DNA of 64,000 nucleotides, from positions 1 to 64,000 of the forward strand of contig NZ_JASHJX010000021.1 in assembly GCF_030732985.1 (NCBI RefSeq). The letters run 5' to 3'. This document shows positions 9,223-18,193 of the stretch, in pieces. Position numbers and translations under genes: made by a program. This stretch comes from Nioella sp. MMSF_3534. Lineage in GTDB: Bacteria > Pseudomonadota > Alphaproteobacteria > Rhodobacterales > Rhodobacteraceae. The stretch's first letter is position 1; the number at the start of each line of letters is the position of its first letter. Under the pieces are notes generated by a model that did no database searches, was not told the DNA's origin, and saw only the letters and a program-made list of their open reading frames with translations.

Positions 9223-9678
9223 ATGGAAAGTCAACTTGACCGCTTCGACAGAAAGATCGTTTCCCTGCTGCTGAGCGACGGGCGCATGCCGGTCACCGAG
9301 ATCGCCCAGAAGATCGGGTTGTCCAAGACACCGTGTCAGATGCGGGTGAACCGGCTGCGCAAGGATGGGGTGATCCGGGGGTTTCGGGCGGTGGTGGATC
9401 CGGCGAAGCTGGGGCAGGAGCATGTGGCCTTCGTGGAGGTGCGGTTGACGGATACGACGGAGGATGCGCTGAAGGCGTTCAATGCCGCCGCGCTGAAGGT
9501 ACCGGAGATCGAGCAGGCACATATGATCGCAGGCGCCTTCGACTATCTTCTGAAGGTGCGCACACGTGACATCCGTGACTATCGGCGGGTTTTGGGAGAG
9601 GTGATTTCCACCCTGCCCTTCGTTGGTCATACTTCGACCCATGTCTCGATGGAGGCAGTGAAGGATCAGGCGTTCTGA
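9223..9678 (+). CDS. putR: Lrp/AsnC family regulator PutR
   Basis: Transcription regulator of proline use. 151 residues, typical for Lrp/AsnC. The N-terminal winged HTH (about residues 5-60) contains PVTEIAQKIGLSKTPCQMRV, and the C-terminal RAM/AsnC ligand domain includes the IAGAFDYLLKV segment. The ATG follows AGAGGGC. It is divergent from putA with 133 bp between, the arrangement described for PutR of Rhodobacter capsulatus, where it activates putA and represses itself. It ends before a repeat-rich convergent gap. Confidence 0.92.
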   Translation: MESQLDRFDRKIVSLLLSDGRMPVTEIAQKIGLSKTPCQMRVNRLRKDGVIRGFRAVVDPAKLGQEHVAFVEVRLTDTTEDALKAFNAAALKVPEIEQAHMIAGAFDYLLKVRTRDIRDYRRVLGEVISTLPFVGHTSTHVSMEAVKDQAF

Positions 9679-9700
9679 CCTGAGATCAGGGGGGCGCCGG

Positions 9701-9743
9701 GCGTACACCACTTGTACACCCCCCGTACACCCCTCGTGCAGAC
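9701..9743 (+). repeat. Dispersed GTACACC repeat, copy A
   Basis: Tandem 11-bp-period units of the type cGTACACCCCC. Together with the preceding GGGGGGCGCC it aligns with two other copies in this window, at 27551-27624 (opposite orientation) and 53963-54034. This copy is the most diverged: one unit reads GTACACCACTT. It lies in the convergent gap between putR and the BKACE gene. Confidence 0.8.
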
Positions 9744-9802
9744 AAAGCCCGGATTCCGGAGACGGGGCCGGACCTGTTGCAAGACCTTGCCGCTTGCGGG
9801 GG

Positions 9803-9845
9803 AAGAGGTTTCGAAACCTCTTTGAAAGGGCCTTCGAAGGCCCTT
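9803..9845. terminator. Tandem 20-bp palindromes, possible bidirectional terminator, copy 1
   Basis: Two perfect 20-bp palindromes stand 3 bp apart. The first (9803-9822) has core GAGGTTTCGAAACCTC and the second (9826-9845) core GGGCCTTCGAAGGCCC, each flanked by AAG...CTT. The same architecture recurs at 48756-48797. Both copies lie in gaps between convergent genes, so a bidirectional terminator is plausible, but there is no strong T-tract. Confidence 0.6.
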
Positions 9846-10011
9846 CCCCCGCGCGGGGTGAGAGGTGGGCGCATCGGATCGGAGGGGATCGGGGTTGGCC
9901 TGCCATCACTGGCGGTTGAACTGGTGGATGGGGAGGGATGCCTCCGGCGGAGGTATTTGTCGCCAAGATGAAAGGCGGGGCGCGTTAAGGTTAATCGGTG
10001 GTGAAGGCGGT

Positions 10012-10842
10012 TCAGATCGGCGATGACGCTTCGGGAGGGGCGTGGTTTCGCCTGGAGAGTTGACGTGAGACCTGCAGCCTGCGGACCAGATCCGCCACCC
10101 TTGCGGCGTTATCCGGCGCGCGAGTGCCGTCGGGGCCTATGAGGTTGTTTTCGAAACCGATGCGGGCTTTGCCACCCGCCCTGATCGCCGCAAGGAGGCA
10201 GGCGGTTTCGCCGGGACCGAAGGCGCAGGTGGCCCAATCGGGAATATCGGGTAGCGTTCGGACAGCGCGCAGGAACCCGGTCAGCATGTCCGGGATGGCG
10301 GGCTTCGGTGGTTGGTAGCGGCCGAGCACGAAGAGCAATTGCAGGGGCGTGGGGATTGCGCCTGCTGCCACGCGCTGTGCCAGACGCGTCACGTCGGCGG
10401 GGCTATAGAGGATATGCTGCACCGGGATGCCGGCCTCTGCCGCCCAGTGATAGAAACGGCTGGCATCCGGGTCGTGACCGGAGTCAGGCCACATTTCGCC
10501 AAGCGCAACAGAGACACCTTCGGGGCGCACAGCCCGGACCACGGCGCGCTGATCGGCGGGGCTGTAGCGGCCTGCGGCCTCGGTGGTGATCTGCACGGGC
10601 ATATCGGGAACGGCGCGGGCCATTTCGGCGATGAGTTCGCGGTAAAGCCCTGCGTCGAGGCTGTGGCCGCCCTCCGCATCACGCACATGGGCGTGGAGCG
10701 CGCCTGCGCCTTCGGCATGGGCGGCGCGGGCGGCGGCGACCGTCTCGGCGATGGTCATCGGCAATGCAGGATGGTCGGCCTTTGTCTTGCGGGCCCCGTT
10801 GGGGGCCAGCATGATCTGCGGCAGCGATGCGAGGCGGGTCAT
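10012..10842 (-). CDS. BKACE-family beta-keto acid cleavage enzyme (DUF849)
   Basis: Family members condense a beta-keto acid with acetyl-CoA and cleave it to acetoacetate and a new acyl-CoA; the founder acts on 3-keto-5-aminohexanoate in lysine fermentation. 276 residues. Visible landmarks are the N-terminal APNGARKTK segment, the metal-site HAHVRD motif (H50, H52, R54), and a C-terminal FGPGET / FENN segment. It starts inside an ATGA overlap with the aminotransferase gene and is the last gene of the TAXI-TRAP operon, so its substrate is probably a keto acid formed by that aminotransferase from the imported compound. The exact substrate is unknown. Confidence 0.85.
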   Translation of the reverse strand: MTRLASLPQIMLAPNGARKTKADHPALPMTIAETVAAARAAHAEGAGALHAHVRDAEGGHSLDAGLYRELIAEMARAVPDMPVQITTEAAGRYSPADQRAVVRAVRPEGVSVALGEMWPDSGHDPDASRFYHWAAEAGIPVQHILYSPADVTRLAQRVAAGAIPTPLQLLFVLGRYQPPKPAIPDMLTGFLRAVRTLPDIPDWATCAFGPGETACLLAAIRAGGKARIGFENNLIGPDGTRAPDNAARVADLVRRLQVSRQLSRRNHAPPEASSPI

Positions 10843-12164
10843 TGGTTGAGCGCGGTTTCCACGGAGCGGGAAAGCTTGCCCACCAACTCGCCGATCTGAT
10901 CATCGGAAATGATGAAGGGGGGCGCGAGCAGGATGTGGTCACCTTCGCGCCCGTTCACGGTGCCGCCTGCCGGATAGCAGATGAGACCCTCGGCCATGGC
11001 GGCCTTCTTGACCTTCAGGTGCAGCTTTCGGGCCGGATCGAAGGGGCGTTTCGTGGCCCGGTCCTCGACCAGCTCCACCCCCCGGAAGAGCCCGCGTCCG
11101 CGCAGGTCACCAACATGGGCGTGCTGGCCGAAAGTCTCGTGCAGGGCAGCCTGCAGCACCTCGCCTTGCGCTTTGACCCGGTCGCAGAGGTTGCGGGAGA
11201 CGATGGCATTGACCACAGCCTGACCGGCAGCGGCGGCGAGCGGATGGCCGTGATAAGTATGGCCGTGCTGGAAACTGCCGGAGCCCTGTTCGATGGCCTC
11301 ATAGATCTTGGAGGACGCGAGCATCGCGCCGATCGGGGCGTAACCCGCGCCGAGACCCTTGGCGATGGTGACGATATCGGGGGAAATCCCATCTGCCTCG
11401 CAGGCAAACAGGTGTCCGGTCCGGCCCATGCCACACATGACCTCATCGAGGATCAGCAGCACGCCATACTGGTCGCAGATCTGCCGGATGCGCGTGAAAT
11501 AACCGTCTACCGCCGGAACCGCGCCTGCGGTGGCGCCCACCACGGGTTCGGCGATGAAAGCCATGACGGTTTCCGGCCCCTGGCGCAGGATTTCCTCTTC
11601 CAGCGCATTGGCAGCACGCTGGCCGAAATCCCATTCGCTTTCGCCCTCCTGCCGCTCACGATATTCGAAGCAGGGCATGATGTGGTGGGTTTCCACCAGA
11701 AGGGGCGCGTATTTTTCCCGCCGCCAGGCATTGCCGCCCGCCGCCAGCGCACCGAGCGTGTTGCCGTGATAGCTCTGCCGCCGTGCAATCAGCTTGTGGC
11801 GCTGTGGCTGGCCGGTTTCGAGGTGGTATTGCCGGGCGAGCTTGATCGCGGCTTCCACCGCCTCTGACCCGCCGGAGAGAAGGTAGACCTTGTCGATGCC
11901 TTCGGGGGCATGGGCGATCAGCAGGTCGGCCAGCGCCTCTGCCGGTTCGGAGGTGAAGAAGCCGGTATGGGCAAAGGCGATCTTGTCCAGTTGCGTATGG
12001 ATGGCGGCGCGCACGTCGGCGTCCGAATGGCCGAGGCAGGACACCGCCGCGCCGCCCGAGCCGTCGAGATAGGCGCGGCCTTCTGAGTCATAGATATAGC
12101 AGCCTTCGCCGCGCACAGCCGTGGGAAGGGGTCCGGGGCCACGCCCGAACATGTGGGATGTCAT
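10839..12164 (-). CDS. Class III (omega-type) PLP aminotransferase
   Basis: Transfers an amino group, often a terminal one, from an amine or beta/omega-amino acid to a keto acid. 441 residues. Visible sites: SGGSEA at 97-102 for phosphate binding, LDEV with Asp240, and the PLP lysine K269 in TIAKGLGAGYAPIG. The start at 12164 has GGAG nine bases upstream and lies 4 bp after the universal stress gene; a longer frame to 12236 would overlap that gene and adds only unrelated residues. It is coupled by ATGA to the BKACE gene, which suggests that the product keto acid is split next. Confidence 0.88.
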   Translation of the reverse strand: MTSHMFGRGPGPLPTAVRGEGCYIYDSEGRAYLDGSGGAAVSCLGHSDADVRAAIHTQLDKIAFAHTGFFTSEPAEALADLLIAHAPEGIDKVYLLSGGSEAVEAAIKLARQYHLETGQPQRHKLIARRQSYHGNTLGALAAGGNAWRREKYAPLLVETHHIMPCFEYRERQEGESEWDFGQRAANALEEEILRQGPETVMAFIAEPVVGATAGAVPAVDGYFTRIRQICDQYGVLLILDEVMCGMGRTGHLFACEADGISPDIVTIAKGLGAGYAPIGAMLASSKIYEAIEQGSGSFQHGHTYHGHPLAAAAGQAVVNAIVSRNLCDRVKAQGEVLQAALHETFGQHAHVGDLRGRGLFRGVELVEDRATKRPFDPARKLHLKVKKAAMAEGLICYPAGGTVNGREGDHILLAPPFIISDDQIGELVGKLSRSVETALNQ

Positions 12165-12168
12165 CGGT

Positions 12169-12600
12169 CTATTCTCCGCGGACGACGAAAACGGATTGGG
12201 TGGCATGGCGCACGACGCGGGCGGCGTTGGGGCCAAGCAGGTAGTCTTTCAGTTCGGGCCGGTGAGAGCCCATGACGATCACATCGGCGCCGACGCGATT
12301 GGCGGCCTCGATGATCTGGTCGTAGACGCGGCCATGCAGGACATGGGGATGCACCTCGATCCCGTCAGGGACATGCTGGTTGACGAAACCGGTCAGCCGT
12401 TCGCCCACCTCGTGCATTGCCTTTTCTTCGAACCCTTCGGGGAAGTAGCTGCCCACAACGGACATGCCGAAATCGGGGACGACGGTGGCGATATGGAGCG
12501 TTGCGCCCTCGTATTGCGCCAGCTTCACCGCGGCGGGCAGGGCCTTGGACCAGGTGGCCTCGTCGGACAGGTCGATGGGCAGGAGGATGGATGTGAACAT
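12169..12600 (-). CDS. Universal stress protein (UspA family), TRAP-associated
   Basis: 143 residues, single Usp domain with the ATP-binding pattern near the C-terminus (MGSHRPELKDYLLGPNAARV). It sits between a TRAP permease gene and an aminotransferase gene on the same strand, with 11 and 4 bp gaps. A Usp protein (TeaD) is known to regulate the TeaABC ectoine TRAP system of Halomonas, so modulation of transport is a reasonable guess here. Confidence 0.9.
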   Translation of the reverse strand: MFTSILLPIDLSDEATWSKALPAAVKLAQYEGATLHIATVVPDFGMSVVGSYFPEGFEEKAMHEVGERLTGFVNQHVPDGIEVHPHVLHGRVYDQIIEAANRVGADVIVMGSHRPELKDYLLGPNAARVVRHATQSVFVVRGE

Positions 12601-12611
12601 GGGTCTGGTCC

Positions 12612-15254
12612 TCAGAAAGCCGGTTTGGTCTGGCGGCGGCGTTGCAGAAGGATAACCAATCCGAGCAGCAGCAGGGCCGGGATGTAGAAAATCTGTGCGG
12701 GCAGGCGGTCGGCGGCGGTCTGGACCGAGGCGAGGCGCACGGGTTCATCGGCGTAGAAGTCGAAATTGGCCAGGGTCTCGGCGGTTTCCGAACCAAACAT
12801 CGGTTCATCGAGCCGCACCACATCGCCATCGGGGAAGAGCAGCAGGCCGCTGGCGTCGATGCGCTCTGCCGCGCTGCCCTCGCCCTCGATCTGCATGACG
12901 AGGGTGGTGGAGGTCATGTCGCCGGTGTTGAAGTCCGGCCCCTCGATCAGCAGGCGCAGGGACGATCCGTCATGGGCGGCCTCGACGGCGGCTTCGAACT
13001 CGGCTGGCGGCACATCGCGGAACGGCGGTTGCACCATGTCGAGCCAGACATTCGGCACGAAGAGGGTGAAGGCCACAAGGAGGAGCGCGGCGCTTTCATG
13101 GATATGGCTTTTCGCCAGGAAATAGCCCTGGGTTGCGGCGGCAAAGAGCAGCATCGCGAAAGTGGCGATGACGAAGATGAACGCCGCCTGCCCGAAGCCC
13201 GCCCAGGTGCCCAGATCGACGCCATAGAGGATCAGTGTCGGGTTGAAGATGAACAGGAAGGGCAGCGCCACGGTGCGCAAGCTGTAGAAGAAGGCGGTGA
13301 AGCCGGTCTTGATCGGATCGCCCCCGGACACGGCGGCGGCGGCGAAACTGGCCAGCCCGACGGGTGGTGTCACATCGGCCATGATGCCGAAATAGAAGAC
13401 GAAGAGATGCGCCGCGATCAGGGGCACAATGAGCCCCTCCTGCGCGCCGAGCGAGACAACGACCGAGGCCATGAGGGAAGACACGACGATATAGTTGGCG
13501 GTTGTCGGCAGGCCCATCCCGAGAATGAGCGAGAAGATCCCGACGAAGACCAGCATCAGGATCAGGCTGCCACCCGAAAGCTGTTCCACGAGCCCGGCCA
13601 GTTCGGTGCCAATCGGCGTCTTGGTGACGATGGCCACGATGATGCCTGCGGCTGCCGTGGCAACGCCGATACCGATCATGTTGCGCGCGCCTGCGATCAG
13701 CCCGTCGATCAGGTCATCGAAGCCCCCCTTCAACTCGGCCATCATCTGACCGCCCTGCCCCCGGAAAATCGCCTTCAGGGGGCGTTGCGTGATGATGATG
13801 AAGAGCATCAGGCCGGTAGCGTAGAAGGCCGATTTCGCGGGGCTTTGGCGTTCCACCATCAGGAACCAGACCAGCACCACGATGGGCAGGATGTAGTGCA
13901 GACCAGTCGCATAGACCTCTGCCACCGTGGGCAGTTTGATCTCCTTGGCATTGGGATCGTCGACCTCCAGATCCGGGCGCTTGGCCGCGATGGAGACGAG
14001 CCACAGGTAAAGCACCGCCAGAACCGCCATCATGATCGGGCCGGACAGGGCGGGCGTTGCGGCCTTGAGCGCGCCGACACCGTAGATCAGCGCGGTGAAC
14101 CCGGCACCCGCGACGGCGAAGCCGATGAAGAACTTGACGATCATGCCGGTGAAGCTCTTGGCCTCTCCCAAGGCTGGCATGTCCTTTTTCAGCGCCTCCA
14201 GATGCACGATATAGACCAGCGCGATGTAGGAGATCACCGCCGGGATGAAGGCGTGCTTGATGACCTCGACATAAGAAATGCCGATGAATTCCACCATCAG
14301 GAAGGCGGCGGCGCCCATGACGGGTGGCATGATCTGGCCGTTGACCGAAGAGGCGACCTCGACCGATCCGGCCTGTTCATTGGTGAAACCGACCCGCTTC
14401 ATCAAGGGAATGGTGAAGGTGCCGGTGGTGACCACATTGGCGATGGACGAGCCGGAAATCAGGCCGGTCATGGCAGAGCCCACAACCGCCGCCTTGGCAG
14501 GCCCGCCGCGCAAATGGCCAAGCCCCGCGAAGGCCAGCTTGATGAAGTAATTCCCCGCGCCCGCCTTATCGAGAAGCGAACCGAAGAGGACGAAGAGGAA
14601 GACAAAAGCGGTGGAAACGCCAAGCGGAATGCCGAAGACGCCAGCAGTATCAAGCCAAAGCGCGTTCATCAGCGAGGTGAAGGAGATGCCTTCATGCTCA
14701 ATCAGTTCCGGGATCAGCCAGCCCTGCCCCATGTAGCCATAAAGCGCGAAGACCGATCCGACGATGGTCAACGCCGGGCCAAGCGCGCGGCGGCTGGCCT
14801 CCAGCAGGCACATCATGCCGATCGCGCCGACGATCACCTGTGTCTGTGTGGGCAGGCCGGATCGGGCGGTCAGCGCCAGTTCATCGGAGAACCAGAAGAC
14901 GTAAAAGGCGGTGCCCCCTGCCGCCAAGGCCAGCAGCCAGTCGACAATCGGAATGTGATGGCGGGGCGAGGATTTGAAAGCCGGGTAGGCCATGAAGGCC
15001 AGCAGAACGGCGAAAGTCAGGTGGATTGGCCGGGTCTGCGAGGAGTTGAGGACCGGCAGATATTCCCCGAACCAGAGCTGCGGTTGCGCAATCCAGAGCT
15101 GGAAGAGCGACCACGTAAGGGCCAGGCCCGAAATCAGCAGCGCGATGGAACGATTGGATGGATCGCGTGCACCGCTGTCGGTGCTGGCGACCAGATCCTG
15201 TAGTTCCTCGTCAGAGAACTGGCGCCCTTCGCGCCCCTCGGTCGGTTCGGTCAT
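12612..15254 (-). CDS. TRAP transporter fused permease (4TM/12TM, TAXI type)
   Basis: Inner-membrane permease of a sodium- or proton-coupled TRAP importer, with small (DctQ-like) and large (DctM-like) subunits in one chain of 880 residues. Many hydrophobic segments are visible; the conserved GxxxPPVGLAxFAAA-like segment and the NVVTTGTFTIPLMKR segment are typical of the TAXI group. After the DctM part there is a periplasm-like C-terminal domain (about 700-860) and a final TM with RRRQTKPAF tail. The start at 15254 has a GAGG site; an 18-residue longer frame is less likely. It works with the TAXI binding protein gene upstream. Confidence 0.92.
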   Translation of the reverse strand: MTEPTEGREGRQFSDEELQDLVASTDSGARDPSNRSIALLISGLALTWSLFQLWIAQPQLWFGEYLPVLNSSQTRPIHLTFAVLLAFMAYPAFKSSPRHHIPIVDWLLALAAGGTAFYVFWFSDELALTARSGLPTQTQVIVGAIGMMCLLEASRRALGPALTIVGSVFALYGYMGQGWLIPELIEHEGISFTSLMNALWLDTAGVFGIPLGVSTAFVFLFVLFGSLLDKAGAGNYFIKLAFAGLGHLRGGPAKAAVVGSAMTGLISGSSIANVVTTGTFTIPLMKRVGFTNEQAGSVEVASSVNGQIMPPVMGAAAFLMVEFIGISYVEVIKHAFIPAVISYIALVYIVHLEALKKDMPALGEAKSFTGMIVKFFIGFAVAGAGFTALIYGVGALKAATPALSGPIMMAVLAVLYLWLVSIAAKRPDLEVDDPNAKEIKLPTVAEVYATGLHYILPIVVLVWFLMVERQSPAKSAFYATGLMLFIIITQRPLKAIFRGQGGQMMAELKGGFDDLIDGLIAGARNMIGIGVATAAAGIIVAIVTKTPIGTELAGLVEQLSGGSLILMLVFVGIFSLILGMGLPTTANYIVVSSLMASVVVSLGAQEGLIVPLIAAHLFVFYFGIMADVTPPVGLASFAAAAVSGGDPIKTGFTAFFYSLRTVALPFLFIFNPTLILYGVDLGTWAGFGQAAFIFVIATFAMLLFAAATQGYFLAKSHIHESAALLLVAFTLFVPNVWLDMVQPPFRDVPPAEFEAAVEAAHDGSSLRLLIEGPDFNTGDMTSTTLVMQIEGEGSAAERIDASGLLLFPDGDVVRLDEPMFGSETAETLANFDFYADEPVRLASVQTAADRLPAQIFYIPALLLLGLVILLQRRRQTKPAF

Positions 15255-15298
15255 CGCGCCACCCTCATCACTTCCTTGAAACGGAATTCTTTTTGGGC

Positions 15299-15324
15299 CC
15301 CGCGGCACGCAGTGGCACCGCGGG
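15299..15324. other. Intercistronic hairpin between TAXI binding protein and permease
   Basis: Arms CCCGCGG and CCGCGGG can pair around a 12-base loop in the 89-bp gap. There is no T-tract on the minus strand, so it is more likely an mRNA-stabilising or processing hairpin than a full terminator. Such a hairpin would raise binding-protein expression over permease. Confidence 0.45.
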
Positions 15325-15343
15325 ACAGATCAGATGGGGCCGA

Positions 15344-16315
15344 TCACTCGATCAGGCCAGCCTCGCGGTAGTAGCGCTCGGCACCGGGGTGCAGGGGCGC
15401 GCTGAGACCGTCATTGGCCATTTCCGCCGGGTCGAGATTGGCGAAGGCCGGGTGCAGGCTGCGGAACTGGTCGATGTTTTCCATCACCGCGCGGACGATT
15501 TCATAGACCACGTCATCGGGCACATCGGCGGAGGTGACGAAGGTCGCGCCGACACCGAAGGTCATCGTGTCTTCGTCATTGCCGCGATACATGCCGCCGG
15601 GGATGGTGGCGGTGCGGTAGAACGGGTTTTCCGAAACCAGCATGTCCACCGCGTCGCCGGTCACGTTCACGAGGACAGAGTCACAGGCGGTGGTGGCTTC
15701 CTGGATGGACCCGGAGGGATGGCCGACGGTGTAGACCATCGCGTCGATGTTGTTGTCGCACAGCGCCTGGGACTGTTCCGCGGCCTGAAGCTCTGACGCG
15801 ATGGCGAAGTCGTCCATCGTCCAGCCCATGGCCTCCATCAGCACTTCCATCGTGCCGCGCTGACCGGAACCGGGGTTGCCCACATTCACGCGCATGCCCT
15901 GCAGGTCCTCGAAGCTCTCGATCCCGGCATCGGCGCGGGCGACCACGGTGAAGGGCTCGGGATGCACCGAGAAGACGGCGCGCAGGCCCTCGAAGGCGCC
16001 CTGCTCTTCAAAGCGCGAGGTGCCGTTATAGGCGTGGTACTGCCAGTCGGACTGGGCCACGCCGAATTCCAGCTCACCGCCACGGATGGCGTTGATGTTG
16101 TAGACCGAGCCGCCGGTGGATTCGACGCCGCAGCGGATGCCATGCTCGGACCGGCCCCGGTTCACCAGACGGCAGATCGCGCCGCCGGTCGGGTAGTACA
16201 CGCCGGTCACGCCGCCGGTGCCGATGGTGACGAAGGTCTGATCCTGTGCCGATACAGCGCCCGCACCAAATGCAGTCGCGGCCGCCACGACGGCGCCAAC
16301 CAAGTGTTTGTTCAT
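15344..16315 (-). CDS. TAXI-family TRAP solute-binding protein
   Basis: Periplasmic ligand-binding protein for the TRAP permease downstream. 323 residues from the ATG at 16315, which has a GGGAG site. A signal peptide of about 23 residues ends [10 protein letters not shown]. The mature protein starts with the TAXI hallmark [19 protein letters not shown]. Ligands of TAXI proteins are poorly known (glutamate/glutamine, alpha-ketoglutarate in a few cases). The operon (transport, Usp, aminotransferase, BKACE) points to an amine or beta-amino acid. Confidence 0.93.
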   Translation of the reverse strand: MNKHLVGAVVAAATAFGAGAVSAQDQTFVTIGTGGVTGVYYPTGGAICRLVNRGRSEHGIRCGVESTGGSVYNINAIRGGELEFGVAQSDWQYHAYNGTSRFEEQGAFEGLRAVFSVHPEPFTVVARADAGIESFEDLQGMRVNVGNPGSGQRGTMEVLMEAMGWTMDDFAIASELQAAEQSQALCDNNIDAMVYTVGHPSGSIQEATTACDSVLVNVTGDAVDMLVSENPFYRTATIPGGMYRGNDEDTMTFGVGATFVTSADVPDDVVYEIVRAVMENIDQFRSLHPAFANLDPAEMANDGLSAPLHPGAERYYREAGLIE

Positions 16316-16340
16316 GAATTCTCTCCCAATTGATCCGAAG

Positions 16341-16417
16341 TGAAACACGGATGCGGGTCAGGTGAAACAAATCATTGAAATTCGTCAAGACATAAATCAA
16401 ACGTTCCAGAATGAAAC
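16341..16417. promoter_or_regulatory. Candidate RpiR-type binding region with TGAAAC repeats
   Basis: In the 120-bp gap between the divergent binding-protein and regulator genes, TGAAAC occurs at 16341, 16363 and 16412 and TGAAAT at 16376. Such repeated short words in an AT-richer promoter gap could be sites for the adjacent RpiR regulator. No long dyad is seen, so the assignment is tentative. Confidence 0.3.
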
Positions 16418-16435
16418 AGTAACGGTCCCTTCGAC

Positions 16436-17320
16436 ATGACTCTCGACGATCTCAGGCAGGCTTTGGCCGAACAGGTTCACACCGCGTCCCCCAAGGTTTC
16501 ACGCCTTGCTGCATGGGCTTTGGATCATCCGCAGGAGATGGCATTTCACTCGGTCCGGGCGCTTGCGAAACGGGCCGATGTCAATGCAAACACGGTGTTT
16601 CGTCTGGCCGTAGCGCTTGGGTTTTCCGGTTACGAACCTTGCCGAACCGCGTTCCAGGCGGCCCTGAGAGGCGAGGGTGGCATGTACGGATCGCGGGCAA
16701 AACAGCTCCGGTCCGGGGGAACGGTGGCCCTGACCGCCCGGATTCGCGAATCAGCCCACAAGAACCTCGACGCGCTGTTTTCCGAGGCGAATATCCAGCG
16801 GGTGAGCGAGGCGGTGGACCTGCTGGAAGCGGCAGAACGGATTTTCGTTGTCGGGGTGCGCAGCTGTTTTTCGCTGGCCCATTACCTCAGCTATTCGGGG
16901 CGCATGGCCTTCGACAGTTTCGCACCGCCCCTGAACGAACCGGGCGGCATTGCCGATGCGATCACGTCCACCGGACCGAATGACGTGGTGATCGTGATCA
17001 CCTTCTCGCTCTATTCCTCCGAGGTCGTGCGCGCCTATGAGGCGGCTCTGGCGCGCGGGGCGCGGGTCATCGCCATCACCGACAGCTATGTTTCGCCCAT
17101 TACGCGGGGGGCTGATGTGGTCTTTTGCCTGCCGATGGACGGGCCGCAGCCCCTGCCCTCGCAAGGCGCGTCCTTCGCTTTGGCCGAGGTTCTGGTGGGC
17201 GAGATGATCGCGCGCAGCGACACCGCTGCTCAGCGGATCGCCGATTACGAGGACCGGATGCTGGAATTCGGCGGTTACGTGCAGACCGCGCCCGGGGCGC
17301 GACCCGACGGCTCAGGCTGA
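16436..17320 (+). CDS. RpiR/MurR family transcriptional regulator
   Basis: 294 residues: N-terminal HTH_6 domain (about 1-80, with RALAKRADVNANTVFRLAVALGFSGY) and a C-terminal SIS domain (about 120-260), which in this family binds phosphosugars or related effectors. Divergent from the TAXI-TRAP operon with 120 bp between, so it is the likely local regulator, although the SIS effector need not be a sugar here. Its last 9 bases overlap the convergent soeC. No clear ribosome site precedes the ATG. Confidence 0.88.
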   Translation: MTLDDLRQALAEQVHTASPKVSRLAAWALDHPQEMAFHSVRALAKRADVNANTVFRLAVALGFSGYEPCRTAFQAALRGEGGMYGSRAKQLRSGGTVALTARIRESAHKNLDALFSEANIQRVSEAVDLLEAAERIFVVGVRSCFSLAHYLSYSGRMAFDSFAPPLNEPGGIADAITSTGPNDVVIVITFSLYSSEVVRAYEAALARGARVIAITDSYVSPITRGADVVFCLPMDGPQPLPSQGASFALAEVLVGEMIARSDTAAQRIADYEDRMLEFGGYVQTAPGARPDGSG

Positions 17321-18193
17321 GCGTTTGCCGTAATAAAGGCCGACCACATGCTCGGCCTCGGCGAAGAACAGCCAGCGCGAGGTCACAAGGCCCGCCACGT
17401 GGCTGATGACCGCGAGCAGCCCCAGCACATGGCCCGCGCCGGGGATGATCAGCAGGACAACCGGCAGGCCATAGCCCAGGGTCAGCGCGATCATGCGCAG
17501 CTTGCGGGAATGCTTGCGGCCCACCACATGCACGAATTCCTTCAGCAGGTAGTTTGTGCCGGTATGGGGCGGCTCGAAGGCCCGGATATTGCCCGGCGTG
17601 CCGAGACCCGTGGCCGTGGCGAGGTTTGTTCCCGACTCCTTCAGTGCACTGTCGCCCACCTGCCAATGGGCGACCTGCACGGCGGCGGCCAGGGCCAATA
17701 GCGCGGCGGCGGCGGTCATCTGGCCCGCCAGCAGCGCGCCGCCCGCGATGGACAGTGTCAGCAGGTGCACCGGGGTCAGCGGCTGGTTCCAGCGTGGCAC
17801 GGTCCTGAGCTGGCCGTAGATCATCGAGGTGGAATAGACCGTGAGCAGCGATAGCGCCGCGCCGATCCAGCCAATCACCGTCAGCCGGGTGTCTAGGAAG
17901 ACGGCGCAGAAGGCATAAACCGCCATGACCAGAAGCGCCGCGACCGACAGCCACGCCTCTCGGCTGAGCCAGCTGGTTTTCCATTGGGTAAACGCCTTCA
18001 GCGCGCGCTGCGGATTGCCCAGGTGGAAGGTGGAGGCCAGCAGCCCGCCCACGGCAAGCGCATAGGCGATGGCGTAGAAGACGAAGGCGACCCAACCGGT
18101 GACAGGCGGAAAGCCGAGGCCGAGGAACAGGAGCAGCCCGAAACCGAGGCCCGAGAAGCTGGTGAAGATGATGACGGAAGGTGCGGGATGCAT
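17312..18193 (-). CDS. soeC: Membrane anchor subunit, SoeC/DmsC-like
   Basis: Quinone-side membrane subunit of a molybdenum oxidoreductase. 293 residues with about eight hydrophobic helices and the DmsC-family segments STFHLGNPQRALKAF and WLSREAW. It is the third structural gene of soeA-hydrolase-soeB-soeC and starts in a TGATG one-base overlap with soeB. In SoeABC it anchors the cytoplasmic catalytic subunits and passes electrons to quinone. DmsC-type anchors serve several enzymes, so the name rests on the operon. Confidence 0.75.
   Translation of the reverse strand: MHPAPSVIIFTSFSGLGFGLLLFLGLGFPPVTGWVAFVFYAIAYALAVGGLLASTFHLGNPQRALKAFTQWKTSWLSREAWLSVAALLVMAVYAFCAVFLDTRLTVIGWIGAALSLLTVYSTSMIYGQLRTVPRWNQPLTPVHLLTLSIAGGALLAGQMTAAAALLALAAAVQVAHWQVGDSALKESGTNLATATGLGTPGNIRAFEPPHTGTNYLLKEFVHVVGRKHSRKLRMIALTLGYGLPVVLLIIPGAGHVLGLLAVISHVAGLVTSRWLFFAEAEHVVGLYYGKRSA

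Larger units (their letters stand above)
9679..10011. other. Gene-free convergent gap rich in repeats
   Basis: This 333-bp stretch between putR and the BKACE gene has no credible coding frame. It contains the GTACACC repeat, the tandem palindromes, a G/C-rich segment, and near its end (9939-9973) a short element with the dyad CCTCC-GGC-GGAGG followed by TATTTGTCGCCAAGATGAAA. The last element resembles short motifs that recur at 3' ends of genes in Rhodobacterales; only one copy was noticed here. Confidence 0.6.

Noticed and set aside
9090-9224. N-terminal extension of PutA by 45 residues
   Set aside because: It would run through the divergent promoter and overlap putR; the ATG at 9089 has a good ribosome site and family-like start.
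9701-9743. CRISPR array
   Set aside because: The units are 11 bp with no spacers, and no cas genes are present.
12642-15203. Long plus-strand open frame opposite the fused TRAP permease
   Set aside because: Antisense of hydrophobic codons gives a hydrophilic E/D/H/Q-rich chain; no motif, no ribosome site.
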